This document shows, piece after piece, positions 44,390 through 55,786 of a stretch of 64,000 bases of DNA. Numbering within the stretch: position 1 is the first letter of the stretch; each line of letters begins with the position of its first letter. The DNA lies in assembly GCA_015680685.1 (NCBI GenBank), contig MNCI01013809.1:249816-313815 (forward strand). The letters are read 5' to 3'. The notes under the pieces are model-generated. The model was not told the origin of the DNA and searched no databases. It worked only from the letters and a program-made list of their open reading frames with translations. A program made the translations under genes and the position numbers. Origin of the DNA: Gnetum montanum. Taxonomy: Eukaryota > Streptophyta > Gnetopsida > Gnetales > Gnetaceae.

Positions 44390-46175
44390 CTCACAGGCAT
44401 GAAGATGTTAAAACCACCAGTCCCACAAGAGTGCAGAGTGGTATATACTCATCTTGATGAGTATGTACCGAATGTCATCTTCATCATACACTAGGATGAG
44501 TAACTATGATAGTGTGACATGGAGGGAAAAATCATAATGCCCCTTAATCAATCAGTGCTTGTTATGTTGTTTCAAACCCTTAAGAAGTTAGGCATCTCAA
44601 ATCTTTAAGAGGAATATGTTGGGAATGGTTATGACACTTAGGACTACCATCCCACTGAAACAAAATGCAAGCTAGATCGACATTAGGAGAAGCACCATGA
44701 GTTTGCAAAGGGGAAACACTTCACTAATCCCTTATTCCTACTAAATCAAGATGATACTGGGGATCTTTTCTTTGAAGGTTCTCAACATAAAGATTCTCCA
44801 CCCCCTATTGTTGGTGATGAGGGTGTGCCCTTGATCCTATGATCCACTATTCATAAACGAGGTTTAGGAAAAAGTGGTAGTCAAGGTAGGAACTCAAGCA
44901 AACATCATGATGGTAAGGGATCCAAGGATGGTGATCATAATGAGCGAAAAGGTGGCAGCAGAAACCATAATGATGGTGGTAGTCCACCTTCCTCTTCATC
45001 CTCTTCATATAATTCTAAATATTCCTTTTCATCTACTAGTTCTCATAAAATCCATCATCAAAATAATCATGATGAATGTGATCAATGAGACAACAATGAC
45101 CATCAAGGCCACCAAGAATGCAGAGGTGGCAGGAGACATCATCAGTGTCATCAATGTAATGATGATGATGAACTTCTATTGGTGACTAGAGTCATACTTA
45201 ACATGGTAGAAGCAATAAATATCCCAACCACACATGTGAAAGATAGTTGGATCAAGCACTGAGACATGAATAATATCCCAAGATTTGAAGGGGATACAAC
45301 TCTTATCTACAAACACATTTACAGGCTTTCCATGATGTCTATGCCTTACAAAACATTGAAAATGATTGGCAAAAACTCAAGCTCTTTACCAAGACACTCA
45401 TCAAAGAAGCTAAAAACTAGTACTGGTCCTTAGAGCCAGAATCTATCCATCAATGGAATACAATATTAGAGCTATTCAATGACAAATACCAAACATACTC
45501 TAGAGTGTTCAATCTGAGAAAGCAAATCAAAGGCTGGAAAAGGGAATATATGAGCCCTTATATGCCACCATGGGTAGATACTACTATCTCCTACATTGAT
45601 ACCTAGGCCATCATTATTCTCAAATGGAACAACTCTACGACATCATAGATGAGCTCAGAGTAGAAACTAGAAGAACTCTTGGAGTTTATGCCCAAGAGAG
45701 ACTATCTAAGTTAAGAGATCATTAGATCCAAAGGCTTATAGAGTAGGTAGCAAAAGAAGAAGGTGAGTTTTAGAAAAGGGAAAGTGCAAAATTGTATAAT
45801 AGGGACCCTTCCATCTAGAAAAGGGAGGTTTGATTTTGTGATGAGGGGGAATCACCATTCAATGAAGTGGTGAATAGGAAATCCTTACCCATTCAAAAAT
45901 CTATTTCTAACATTTTGGAAAAGGTTGATAAATTATGGAACTCTTTGGATGAAAAGTTCCAAACTACTATGAAAATTATTGAGGCATCAAAAGAATAGAA
46001 TCATGATCATGATTGTAAGAGGTGGAAAGAATTTGAATGTGCCTATCAGAGAGGTAAGGGAAAAGCTACTACCATAAAGGAAGTTGTGGAGATAGACTCT
46101 GATGATGATACTAGTTGTAACATCTATCAATATGAACATCCTCAAGGACGCTACCCTGTGGTGTTGCAATTATAA
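44390..46175 (+). pseudogene. B2 gag
   Basis: Blocks in order: YTHLDEYVPNVIFIIH (44,440-44,490), a Ser/His/Gly/Asn-rich spacer (44,880-45,170), MNNIPRFEGD (45,270), capsid-like short blocks to 45,750, NPYPFKNLF, and a decayed metal-binding end near 46,115-46,155 (CNIYQYEHPQGRYP: two of the four ligands lost). Many TAG stops and shifts. Confidence 0.78.
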
Positions 46176-46479
46176 TAGTCTGGGGTGTACACATTGAATA
46201 CTCAATTAGCAGAGGCAAGTACGTAAATGATTTCTTTATCCTCAAGGAAATCCAAGGTAATTTCACCAAAAACAACATGCTTCTACCCAAGTTAAGCTTC
46301 ACCACAACCATAGTGGCACCAAGCTTACTATCCAACTTAATGTGGTTGGTGGTCCTGCATCTCCAACACCCTCATCCTCTACATCAAATACCTTTAAGTG
46401 CCCTGTAAACTAAACACCACCTTAGATATGCACTATGATGTTAACTCATGTTGTTCTAATTGGTTCAAAGCTAGCAATC

Positions 46480-47425
46480 TTCCCATGAAAATATCTGACC
46501 CAAGAAGTCCACTCATTTACCTATAGATCAGTAGACATGAGCCATGCAAGGCTCTTCTTGATTTTGGTTTAGGTGTTAATCTCATCTCTCATGACATGTA
46601 CAAGGCCTAGAACCTACCACCTCTTAAGAAGAGAAACATTTTTTTAGAATTGGTATATTAGTTAATTATTGTTTCCTTGAGAATAGTGGAGGACATTGTG
46701 ACCACATTTAGTGGGTGGTCCTATCCTACTGATTTTCTAGTGATCAAGGTTGAAAACTACAAAAGTGACTTCCTCATCATTATGGGAAGGGCATGGTTAA
46801 GCATAGTCAATGCAAGAATGGGCATAAGAGACCTCTCCTTGGAAATCTCCAATTTGGAAGGCTAAAGAAGAAGCGTATTCCATGCATTGCATACAGCGAT
46901 AACATTTGCAATTGTGCACAAAATATTTGGTCCATCAAAAGTACATATATTAAAGCATGTAATCAGTATGCATAAGAAATAGATCTTTAAAGGTGTTTGT
47001 ACATAGCAGCCACAAAATAGAAGGATGCCCAATGGTTGATAGCTAACTCAGATAGCAACACATTATGCATGGAACCAACTGAGAGCCTAACATGTGCTTA
47101 TGTTGAAAGCATGGATGAACTTCCACAAGTCCATCACCAATTCTGTGATGATGAAGATGATGATACTTATTGGGGAGAGTTGGAAATCTTGAATAACTTT
47201 AAGCAAGAGTACCTAGAGTCAAAAACTCTATCAGCCAGCATGAAATATGCCTTTTTAAATAATGGTAAGCTGGTCATAATCAATGTCAAACTTGCTCCTG
47301 AACAAAAAGAAATGTTGTTAAAGGTGATTAATCAATGGCCAACAACCTTTGCTTGGTCATATCCCAAGTTGATAGGAATCGATTCAAGGATATGCCAGCA
47401 TCACATTACATTAACCCAACCATGA
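46480..47425 (+). pseudogene. B2 protease and start of RT polyprotein
   Basis: Protease core CKALLDFGLGVNLIS near 46,540-46,590 keeps the catalytic Asp (LLDFG). It continues with KRNIFLEL, IVEDIVTTFSGWSYPTDFLVIKV and FLIIMGRAWLSI (46,677-46,865). The 129-residue frame at 47,036-47,425 is the linker into RT, ending TFAWSYPKLIGIDSRICQHHI, the conserved pre-RT motif of Tat/Athila elements. Confidence 0.85.
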
Positions 47426-47605
47426 AGCTAAGAAGGTAGCCACATAGGTAGCTAAACCCCAAACTAAAGTAGATTATCAAAGAGGAAATAGAGCAACTCT
47501 TCAAGGTAGGGTTCATCTATCCCATCACAAATAGTGAGTAGGTTAGCCCACTCATAATTTTGCGAAAGAAAGATGGCAAGTGGTAGGTCTACATCAAATT
47601 TAGGT
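47426..47605 (+). pseudogene. B2 reverse transcriptase, first part
   Basis: IKEEIEQLFKVGFIYPI (near 47,470-47,520), VSPLIILRKKDGKW, then VYIKF up to the B3 insertion. The last five bases TAGGT are the target duplication. Confidence 0.85.
47601..47605. other. Target-site duplication of B3, left copy
   Basis: TAGGT before the B3 5' LTR; TAGGC follows its 3' LTR at 54,674-54,678 (one mismatch). Confidence 0.75.
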
Positions 47606-48385
47606 TGATGAGCCATGATATTGTGTATGTGATATCATGCCCTTCCGCAATTTCTATAAACAAGAGGTAGATTTCCCTATTCTAGGAACTTAGACTTATA
47701 CCCTTAGCTAAATTCTTGTACTTTTACCATTCTAGAGTTAGAATAATTTCCATGTGCCTGCAGTAGGAGTCTTAAAGTGAATAGATCTTTATTCGAGCAA
47801 ATTATACCTGAGCACACATTTCTGTACAATAATAAAGATGAACTTTATGATAAACCTTGTAGCATGTGGACTAAACTAAATAGTAATTAATTATTGTTGA
47901 ATGTTTAAATGTTTTTCTAGTTAATTAATCTCTCTCTCAACCCTTGACTCTCCTAGTTAAGTATACTCAGTACGACCTCTTCGAGCATGTGTGTAGTGCT
48001 TGGTAACCCAGTAACGAGTAGTGTTTGGTAATCCTAGTAGCATTGCACTAGTTCAGGATGTGTATAGCAAGTGGGAATAGATACTAGCATTAGGGCAATT
48101 AGAATTTAGTTAGTGAATAGTTAATGAAAGTTAGTCACTTGGTTCTCCTTACCTTCCCCTATTATCATAAGACATTAAAAATATAAAAGTTATAAAAATA
48201 ATGTACCTCAAGCTTTCTTAACCATACAACTATGACAATACAAGTAAGTTTGGGAAGACAATGATTGATTAACCTTGAGTGTTCCATTAGGGTGCATAAG
48301 CACTTAGTCCTTGGAGTTTGACTGGATTGTGTGTGAAACACTCGTATTCGTATGGTTGAGTGTAGGGGTACCTCACCACTCATCA
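47606..48385 (+). repeat. B3 5' LTR (780 bp)
   Basis: TGATGAGCC...CTCATCA. A TATA-like TATAAA at 47,655-47,660. Near the start is an imperfect palindrome with arms CATGATAT/ATATCATG. Confidence 0.88.
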
Positions 48386-48386
48386 T

Positions 48387-48404
48387 TGGCACCATTGTCT
48401 GGGA
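48387..48404 (+). other. B3 primer-binding site
   Basis: TGGCACCATTGTCTGGGA, one base after the LTR. Confidence 0.8.
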
Positions 48405-48499
48405 CTTAGTTGTTTTTGCACTATGTAGAACATAGGAAATCATCCATATTATTAAGGAAAGGTAATACAACAGTAAATTGCACATCGAACAAGACGAAA

Positions 48500-50383
48500 A
48501 TGTCTTCTTCTTCAAACAAGAGCACTTCACCACCTAGGACTAACACTAGAGACAGTCGACGACATAACACATGTAACCAAGATCCACCAGTTTCTCAACA
48601 ATTTCAAGTAGTGTATAGTCATCATGATGAGTATGTACCTAACTTTACCTTTATTCTCCATCAAGATGAACAACTTCGTTGGAGAGACTTGGAGGGTAAC
48701 ATAGTGTTGCCTCCAAACCGATCAGTCCCCAACATGCTTCTTCATGCTCTCACACGAATAAGAATGCTACTTTTGTACGCGGAATACTTTGCATGCAATC
48801 ATAACACAAGGGAATACCATCCCACATAAGCACAATGTCAACGGGACTTGCAACAGGATAGTTACCACGCATCTTTGAAGGGTAAATGGCCCTATAATGC
48901 CCTGCATGTTTTAAGAAAAATTGGGGATGGTGAACTGGTTTCAAGAGGTTCCCCAACAATTGATGTTCCTCCTCCTAATTATGGTTAGGAGGCGGTGTAT
49001 TAGAACCTCCACTCTACAGTTCATAACCCTGGTTCTGATCCCCATGAACATGAAGTGTTCAATGAGGAAACACAAACACACAATAAAGACAGACGTTCTA
49101 ATCATAATCATGATCAAGGCCAAGGCCACTAAAGAGAAGGTAGAAAACATCATCATGATGATGGTTCTCCTTCTTCTTCACCTTCATCATCACATTCACC
49201 CTCTCCTTCAATGTCCAGACGTAGTCATAAGGAACCTAACCGTAAGGATAAAGGAAAATAGAGTGAAAAACATCGACGAGAGAGTTGAGAACAAGGACGA
49301 GGGCACTCTAGGGAATCACGACATAGAAGAAGGGAGAATAGGGAACCGCATAGACATCATAGATGCTATGAATGAGATAACCATGAAGAGCCCCTACTCA
49401 CAACCAGAAGCATGTTGGACATAATGGATGCTGTAAGAGTTCTAACAAGGCACCAAAAGGATAGTAGGATCAAGAGGTTAGACATGAACAATATCCCATG
49501 ATTTGAAGGGGGATACAACGCTGATCCTCAAAATCACTTACAAGCATTTCATGATGCGTGTGCCTTGTAGAACATCGAGAATGACTGGAAAAAAATAAAG
49601 TTGTTCCCAAGGACACTAGTGAAAGAAGTAGAAAGCTCGTACTAGTTCTTAGAACTGGAATACATTCGGAGATGGAGTATGATGCTAGAACTATTTAATG
49701 ATAAGTATCAAACATACTCCTAGGTTTCTAACCTATGAAAGAAAATCCAAGGATGGAAGCAAGGAAATCATGAACGCTTGGATGCTACCATGGGCCACTA
49801 TTATGTGCTATAACATCATTGTCCTAGCCATGGTTATTCACAGCAGGATCAACTACACAATCTCATGGATGGACTTAGGCATGAAACAAGGATAACCCTT
49901 AGAACATATGCCCAAGGGATATTATTAGAGCTTAGGTTCCATCAGGTTCATAGATTTCTAGAGCAAGTAGCCAAGGAAGAAGGGGAGCTATGTAAGAGAG
50001 AAAGTACAGAAGAGTACAACTAAGATCCTTCCCTCTAAAAAAAGGGAGTAATATTCTATGAGGAGGAGGAAGAGTCACCACTCAAAGAGATGGTGAATAG
50101 AAAAACCTTGTTACTCCAAAAGTTAATAACAGAGGTGTTAGAAAAGGTAGATCAAATGTGGGACTCCCTAGATAGTAGGTTTAAAACTGTTCTTCAAATC
50201 ATACAGGAGTCTAGGGAGCAAGGTAGTAACTATGATAAAAGGAAAAAGAGAGAAGTGGACCATACATGTAACAAGGGTAAGGGTAAAATGGCCATCACTG
50301 ATGAGGTTGTGGATTTAGATACAAAAAATGATGGTGGATGTGAGATATGCAAATATGAGCATCCTAAGGGATGTTTCCCATGA
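48500..50383 (+). pseudogene. B3 gag
   Basis: Starts at ATG 48,500 (MSSSSNKSTSPPR). Motifs: HHDEYVPNFTFILHQDEQLR, WRDLEGNIVLPP, NEETQTHNKD, a Ser/Pro-rich stretch near 49,165-49,215, an Arg-rich stretch (49,290-49,370), FEGGYNADPQNHL, RHETRITLRTYAQG, FYEEEEESPLKEMVNRKTL, and a terminal CEICKYEHPKGC (C-X2-C-X3-H-X3-C). Broken by several TAG stops and two or three shifts; the last 97 codons (50,090-50,383) are open. Confidence 0.85.
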
Positions 50384-51059
50384 TATCACATCTACAAGAG
50401 TTTGGGGTGTATGCACTTAACCCACGACTTAACAAATGGCAAGCACTCCGAAGGTTACCTTATCCCCAAGATAACCAAAGGTAGTTCCACCAACCTTTAA
50501 CATATTATCCAAGTGGAACTCCATCACAACCAATTGAGCAACACCAAAAATGGTAGTGCCCACAATCATGGGGGATGCCATGACCTAGACAACAATACCC
50601 CTACTGGCAACTGGATCCATATGGCTACTACGTGCCGTAGCCAATCTCTCCATGTGACTCTCTTGGTCATGTGACACCACAACATCACTACCAAGCTCAA
50701 GAGTATTACAGGAATCCTTCTCCTAGGGGAGATAATCCATAGGCATACCATCCTCCAAACCCATCTGCAGCTCTCACATTGATAGATCCATTACCATATG
50801 CTCTAGCAATGCAAGGGAAACTCCCCACTCAACTGTAGTAACACAATGCTATGAGGGATGTGAATCTTCAACCCGCTGCTGGTTCTGACAACCATATAAA
50901 GAGAAGACCTTTCTTCAAAACCAATAGTCCAACCAAGCCCTCACAACCATAAGTAGTTGAACCTCTGAATGTCTCTCCATCAAATAAGGTTTTAGAGCTC
51001 TCTTCAAATCAAAAACTGAGCTCAACGCATACGATTATGCTAACACATGTTGTTACTAA

Positions 51060-51726
51060 CTAGATTAAAGTGGGCCACCTTCCCAGGAAATTCTTTGACC
51101 TCGAAAGCCCTCTAATCTATCTCCAAGTCACTGGGAATGAACCATGTAAAGCTCTTTTGGACTCAAGTTTTGGAGTCAACTTAATATCATGAGAGATGTA
51201 TAAAGCCTGGAACTTGCCTCCATTAAAGAAGAGAAATATTCACCTAGCACTAGCTGACCAGTCCATCACTGTTCCCTTGGGACTGGTGAAGGACATCGTT
51301 ACCACTATGTGTCAGTGGTCAGACCTAGCTAATTTCCTAGTGATACAAGTAAATAATGATAAAGGAAACTTCCCAATAATCATGGGAAGCGCATGGCTAA
51401 GTACCATAAATGCATGCCTAGGAATCCATGATCTTTCCCTGGAAATATCTAAGGAAAACACTTTTGGAAAGATCAAGAAGAATAAGGTTCCATGTATCAC
51501 ATACAGTGACATAGGGTGTGATGGCATGCAAGAATGTTTAGCATTGCTTGCATGCAATAAGTGTTCACAAGAAATTAACATAAAAAAGTGTCTATATGTA
51601 GCAACCACACAACAAGAAGACACCCAGTGGTTGATAACTGATCAAGAGAGAAATTCACCAATGTGCATGGAAATAACTGAGGGAATAACTTGCGCTCACA
51701 TCGAAAGCATAGATGCACTAGAGTAA
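51060..51726 (+). pseudogene. B3 aspartic protease
   Basis: Catalytic segment CKALLDSSFGVNLIS near 51,145-51,190 (Asp kept; the Gly of the usual DxG core displaced). An open frame of 176 residues follows: KRNIHLALADQSITVPLGL, DIVTTMCQWSDLANFLVIQV, FPIIMGSAWLSTINACLGI. It ends in the linker that in B2 continues to RT, with a TAA at 51,724. Confidence 0.85.
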
Positions 51727-53836
51727 GAGTGTTGCCAATTTCCAAACCTTAACCTAGAAAACATCAATTGGAGGAAGTTGGAAACTCCTAAAAAGTTAGA
51801 CTGAAATATTAATAAGAGATTACTAGTCAATGCGCAACAAACCAAACCTTTCCATGAAGTTAGAATAACTAGTGCATATACTACCTCTGAGAAGGGATGA
51901 CCTCGCTTATTATTTTGGATATCCTCATTTCAACTCAGTCATGGGGGAGATGGCCATCTCTACTGATCAATTAAGGCCCTCAATTCATTTTTAAGTTTTT
52001 GTTTTACATATTTTTGTTTTACAAATTCCTTTAACTTTTCTTATTTTTTCTTGCAACATCATTTATACTCTTTTTCTTTCTTTGTGTGGTTTTTTATTTT
52101 GTTAAGTTTGTCACCTAATAAGTACTCTTGATGATTGTATGAATTATATTCTATTGGTTGATAATGTTTGATTTTTACCTTTGAGTTATGATGTTGATAC
52201 TAAGGTATGGATTTTTTGATATAATAGGAAATGAGTCCACATCATCCATGCATCCATGAATTTCTATAGTCTCTCTTGGCTTGGAACTGTATAGTCCCTT
52301 TCTTTAAATAATAGAACTATCAATGAATTAGTGATTGGGAATTTCTCAAACTAAGGAAGGACTCAAGGACTGAAAAGGGTGTGACTTCAAGGGGATTTGA
52401 TGCATTTTTGTTGGCCATTCTCTTAGGTTCTTGAATGTTTTCTTCTTGGATTTTCCTTACCATTCCAACGTTGCTCCATTATCAATAAGCTGAGCTAATA
52501 AAAATAATAAGTCTTTGCATGGTGTGGTTCTCACACAAAAAAAAATAGAGAAAGAAGAAAAGAAAAGTGAGAATTCAAAGCACATCCCTTAGACAAAATA
52601 ATCATCTAGGCTACAATCATTGCTTATGGACCTAAAAAAACATGTTCCCTCTAACTGAGGCCCTTTCTCACTTCCTACTTTCTCCTTTCTCATTTCCTTG
52701 AAATGGTGGTCACTTTTTGGTGGAAGCATTCTTATTTCTTCAAGTGGATGGATTAGCCAAGTGTATTAATGTGAAGGCACTGTATGTGGATTATTTGAGG
52801 CTAGATTTGGAATGAGATCTACTAAGTCACATTAACCATTAATACACACAGGGTTGTACACCACCCTATTCTTGAGACTCTATTCCATTCTCTTCTTTCC
52901 ATCATTCTTTTTCCATTTTCCACCTCATTGTTATTTGTATCAATAATCTATATTTTGGTTGATGCATTGTTTCCTTTTTGGTAAATTCTTGTGGTTAAGA
53001 CTTTAACTCTTACTTCCAAATAGCATTTCCAGAGCCTACGAACTCTTTGAATGTGGGATTATTAGGGCATTACAGGCATGGGCCTACTTTGGGGAGGACC
53101 CACTGGCATTCCTATTTGGTGCACCAATTAACTTCTTTCCCTTAAACATTTCTGCAATTAACATGTATTTTGATCATTTCCATCTCTGACATCCATTTCA
53201 CAAGTGGTTTCATTGTTTATTTTTCTTTTCATCTTTCTTATTCCTTATCTTTTTCCATTCTATTGCTATTGGAGAATCGCTCTTAGTCATGGGGGTCTTG
53301 GTCCAATTTTTTCAATTTTCTCTTATCCCCTACACCTTGGGTAGTCACTAGTGTTATATCTCTAGAATCCGCATTAGCCATATCACAACTCAGCCAATTG
53401 ACCTTACACCAAGGCAAGGTATCAACTACATTGTGATTCATTTATCCTTGCTAATATAAGATTGTGTTGTGTGTGCAGATGGAAATCATACAACAATGGA
53501 TTGGACCTAGAGGGAACACTTAGAATGGGCTGGTGCTAGAGCAGTTATGCAAGGAACAAGATTGATGGCGCACTTATGGACGATCAATGGAAAGTGTAAT
53601 CTTGGCATTAGCAACAATAGACTTCTCTTTCTTCTCTCTTCTCCCTCAGCTTGCAAATAAGGCCAGATGTCAAATGTGTATAGTGTTCACTCTTGTGGTC
53701 ATGAGCACTAATATTTCCATGTATTGTAATGATGATCCATTCACGTGACCCCATTCACCATTAGTGTCATTCAAGTCAATAATCTCATACCTTCCCAATA
53801 TTTTGTGAGGAACTTGAGGATGAGTTTTCATTCAAT
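51727..53836 (+). other. B3 non-coding 3' region with extra polypurine-like tracts
   Basis: No coding region. AGTCATGGGGGAGATGG at 51,938-51,954 and AGTCATGGGGGTCTTGG near 53,287-53,303 resemble the true tract before the 3' LTR. T-rich segments dominate 51,990-52,110 and 52,860-53,250. Collinear with B1. Confidence 0.7.
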
Positions 53837-53846
53837 CATGGGGGTA
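53837..53846 (+). other. B3 polypurine tract
   Basis: CATGGGGGTA immediately before LTR start TGATGAG. Confidence 0.7.
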
Positions 53847-54673
53847 TGATGAGCTCTGATACCACATACGTGATATCACATCTGTGATATTGCGTCCACC
53901 CCACAATATCACATACGTGATATCACAGCCAACCATAATTTCTATAAATAAGAGGTATCTTTCCCTGTTCTAGGCACTTAGACTTAAACCCTTAGCAAAA
54001 ATCTTACAGTTTTCTCATTCCAAAGTTGGAATAATTTCCATGTGCCTGCAGTAGGAGTCTTAAAGTGAATGGATCTTTATTCGAGCAAATTGTATCTAAG
54101 CACACATTTATGTATGATAATAAAGATGAACTTTATGATAAACCTTGCAGCATGTGGACTAAGCTAAATAGTAATTAATTATTTTTGAATGTTTAAATGT
54201 TTTCCTAGTTAGTTAATCTCTCTCTCAACCCTTGACTCTCCTAGTTAAGTACACTCAGTCTAACCACTTTGAGCATGTGTGTAGTGCTTGGTAACCCAGT
54301 AACGAGTAGGGTTTGGTAATCCCAATAGCATTGCACTGGTTTAGGATGTGTACAGCAAGTGGGAATAGATATTGGTGTTAGGGCAATTACAACTTAGTTA
54401 GTGAATAGTTAATGAAAGTTAGTCAATTATTTCTCCTTACCTTCCCCTATTAGCATAAGACATTAAAAAGATAAAAGTTATAAAAATCATGTACCTCAAG
54501 ATTTCTTAACCATACAACTATAACAATACAACAAATTTTGGGAAGACAACAATTGATTAACCCTGAGTGTTCCATTAGGGCACGTAAGCACTTTGTCCTT
54601 GGATTTTGACCTGATTGTGCATGAAACACTCGTATTCATATGGTTGAGTGTAGGGGTACCTTGCCACTCATTA
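53847..54673 (+). repeat. B3 3' LTR (827 bp)
   Basis: TGATGAGCTC...CACTCATTA. The TATA-like TATAAAT is at 53,943-53,949. The first 90 bases hold two GTGATATCAC palindromes (near 53,870 and 53,918), absent or decayed in the 5' LTR; this and other small differences explain the 47-bp length difference. Confidence 0.88.
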
Positions 54674-55610
54674 TAGGCTATTGAACATGGAAACATTTAA
54701 AGATTATTTTCCATTGCCATTTATGTATAAAGTGTTGGACACTATCTCTGGGCATTACTATTATAGCTTCCTGGATAGTTATGTTATTATAAGAAAATCT
54801 AAATTATGCTAGAAGATCAACCCAAGGCAATGTTCATAAGTCCCTAGGGGACTTTTGCATATTGTAAGATGCCATTCAGTCTATGCAATGCCCCTACAAC
54901 ATTTTAATGTTTGGTCCTTATTATTTTTAATAGCAAATTGTTAGCGGGTTAGAAGTATTCATGGATGACTTATCTACCTATGGGGCTACATTTGAGCAAG
55001 TCTTGAATCACCTTGAGCAAGTTCTAAAAAGATGTGTTGAAATAAATCTTAGGCTTAATTAGTAGAAAATCCATCTAATGGTCCAATAGGCATAGTACTG
55101 AGACACCAAATTTCACAAAAAGGAATTGAGGTAGACCCTAAAAGGATAAAGGTCATTCAATGAATTACATGCTAACTAAACATAATTAAAGATGTCTAAT
55201 CATTCCTTGGACACAATGTCTACTACAGAAAATTCATAAAGAATTTCTCTAAGATCACAATATCATTTCTCAATCTTACAAAGAAAGATGATCTATTCAT
55301 CTGGACCAAGGAGTATGAACATGCATTCCAACAGTTGAAGGAAAAATTTGTAGAAACTCCAATTCTACAAGTACCAGACTGGTCCAAACCATTTGGCATA
55401 ATGATGGATGCATCTAATTATGCTTTGAGAGGAATGCTTACATAGTTGGATAATAAAAAACATCATATTACATTCATTGCATAAGCCAAAGCATTGTAGG
55501 TGCATAGCTAAATTACACCACCATGGAGAAAGAATTAATGGTAGTGGTGTATGCTCTAGAAAAATTTAGGCACTATGTGCTTGGTTATAAAGTATTTATG
55601 CATAAAACCA
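54674..55610 (+). pseudogene. B2 reverse transcriptase and RNase H, second part
   Basis: Resumes directly after B3: LNMETFKDYFPLPFMYKVLD, then PRQCS and GTFAYCKMPFSLCNAPTTF (54,830-54,910). The catalytic region reads SWMTYLPMG near 54,960-54,990, where the normal FMDDFSVYG has lost Asp residues. The RNase H start is clear: FIWTKEYEHAFQQLKEKF and PDWSKPFGIMMDASNYALRGML (55,300-55,440), later EKFRHYVLGYKVFMH. Sequence stops matching near 55,610. Confidence 0.87.
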
Positions 55611-55624
55611 TAGTTTCATTTTCT

Positions 55625-55786
55625 TCCTACCAACATGCCACTATCCATAGAACTCTTAAGCATGGTGCAACAACATCCAACCATACATGAAAGGGTGATG
55701 TTGGTGCCAGGTCTAGTATAATGTTTTGCTATTCTTTATCAACATCTCTCGAGTCACTCCTCTAGACATCAACAAAGAGGGGCCAA
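55625..55786 (+). mobile_element. Family A 3'-end fragment joined to B2
   Basis: About 160 bases matching the A4 3' end at 63,305-63,463 (CAACATGCCACTATCC, TTTGCTATTCTTT, CACTCCTCTAGACATCAA), ending in the polypurine tract at 55,774-55,786. It is followed directly by an LTR shared with A4. The element body that should precede it is missing. Confidence 0.75.

Larger units (their letters stand above)
47606..54673 (+). mobile_element. Family B copy B3, complete pol-less gag-protease retrotransposon (7.07 kb)
   Basis: Two LTRs (780 and 827 bp), a tRNA-Asp-type primer site, gag, protease, a 2.1-kb non-coding 3' region, a polypurine tract and target duplication TAGGT/TAGGC inside the RT of B2. It has no RT, RNase H or integrase, and no sign that a pol remnant was ever present between the protease linker and the 3' region. 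The layout is the same as B1, so it likely moved using enzymes from a relative such as B2. Confidence 0.9.
43366..55610 (+). mobile_element. Family B copy B2, RT-bearing member, split by B3
   Basis: 5' LTR 43,366-44,230, primer site, gag, protease and the start of RT up to 47,605. Interrupted by B3 (47,606-54,673), then RT and RNase H resume at 54,674 and end near 55,610, where family A sequence begins. Joining across B3 gives a continuous RT alignment. No integrase or 3' LTR is visible in the window. Confidence 0.88.

Noticed and set aside
44874-45185. Met/Ile/Val-rich open frame, possible membrane protein
   Set aside because: It is an off-frame reading of the Ser/His-rich gag spacer of B2; the equivalent off-frame reading also appears in B3 (48,921-49,424).
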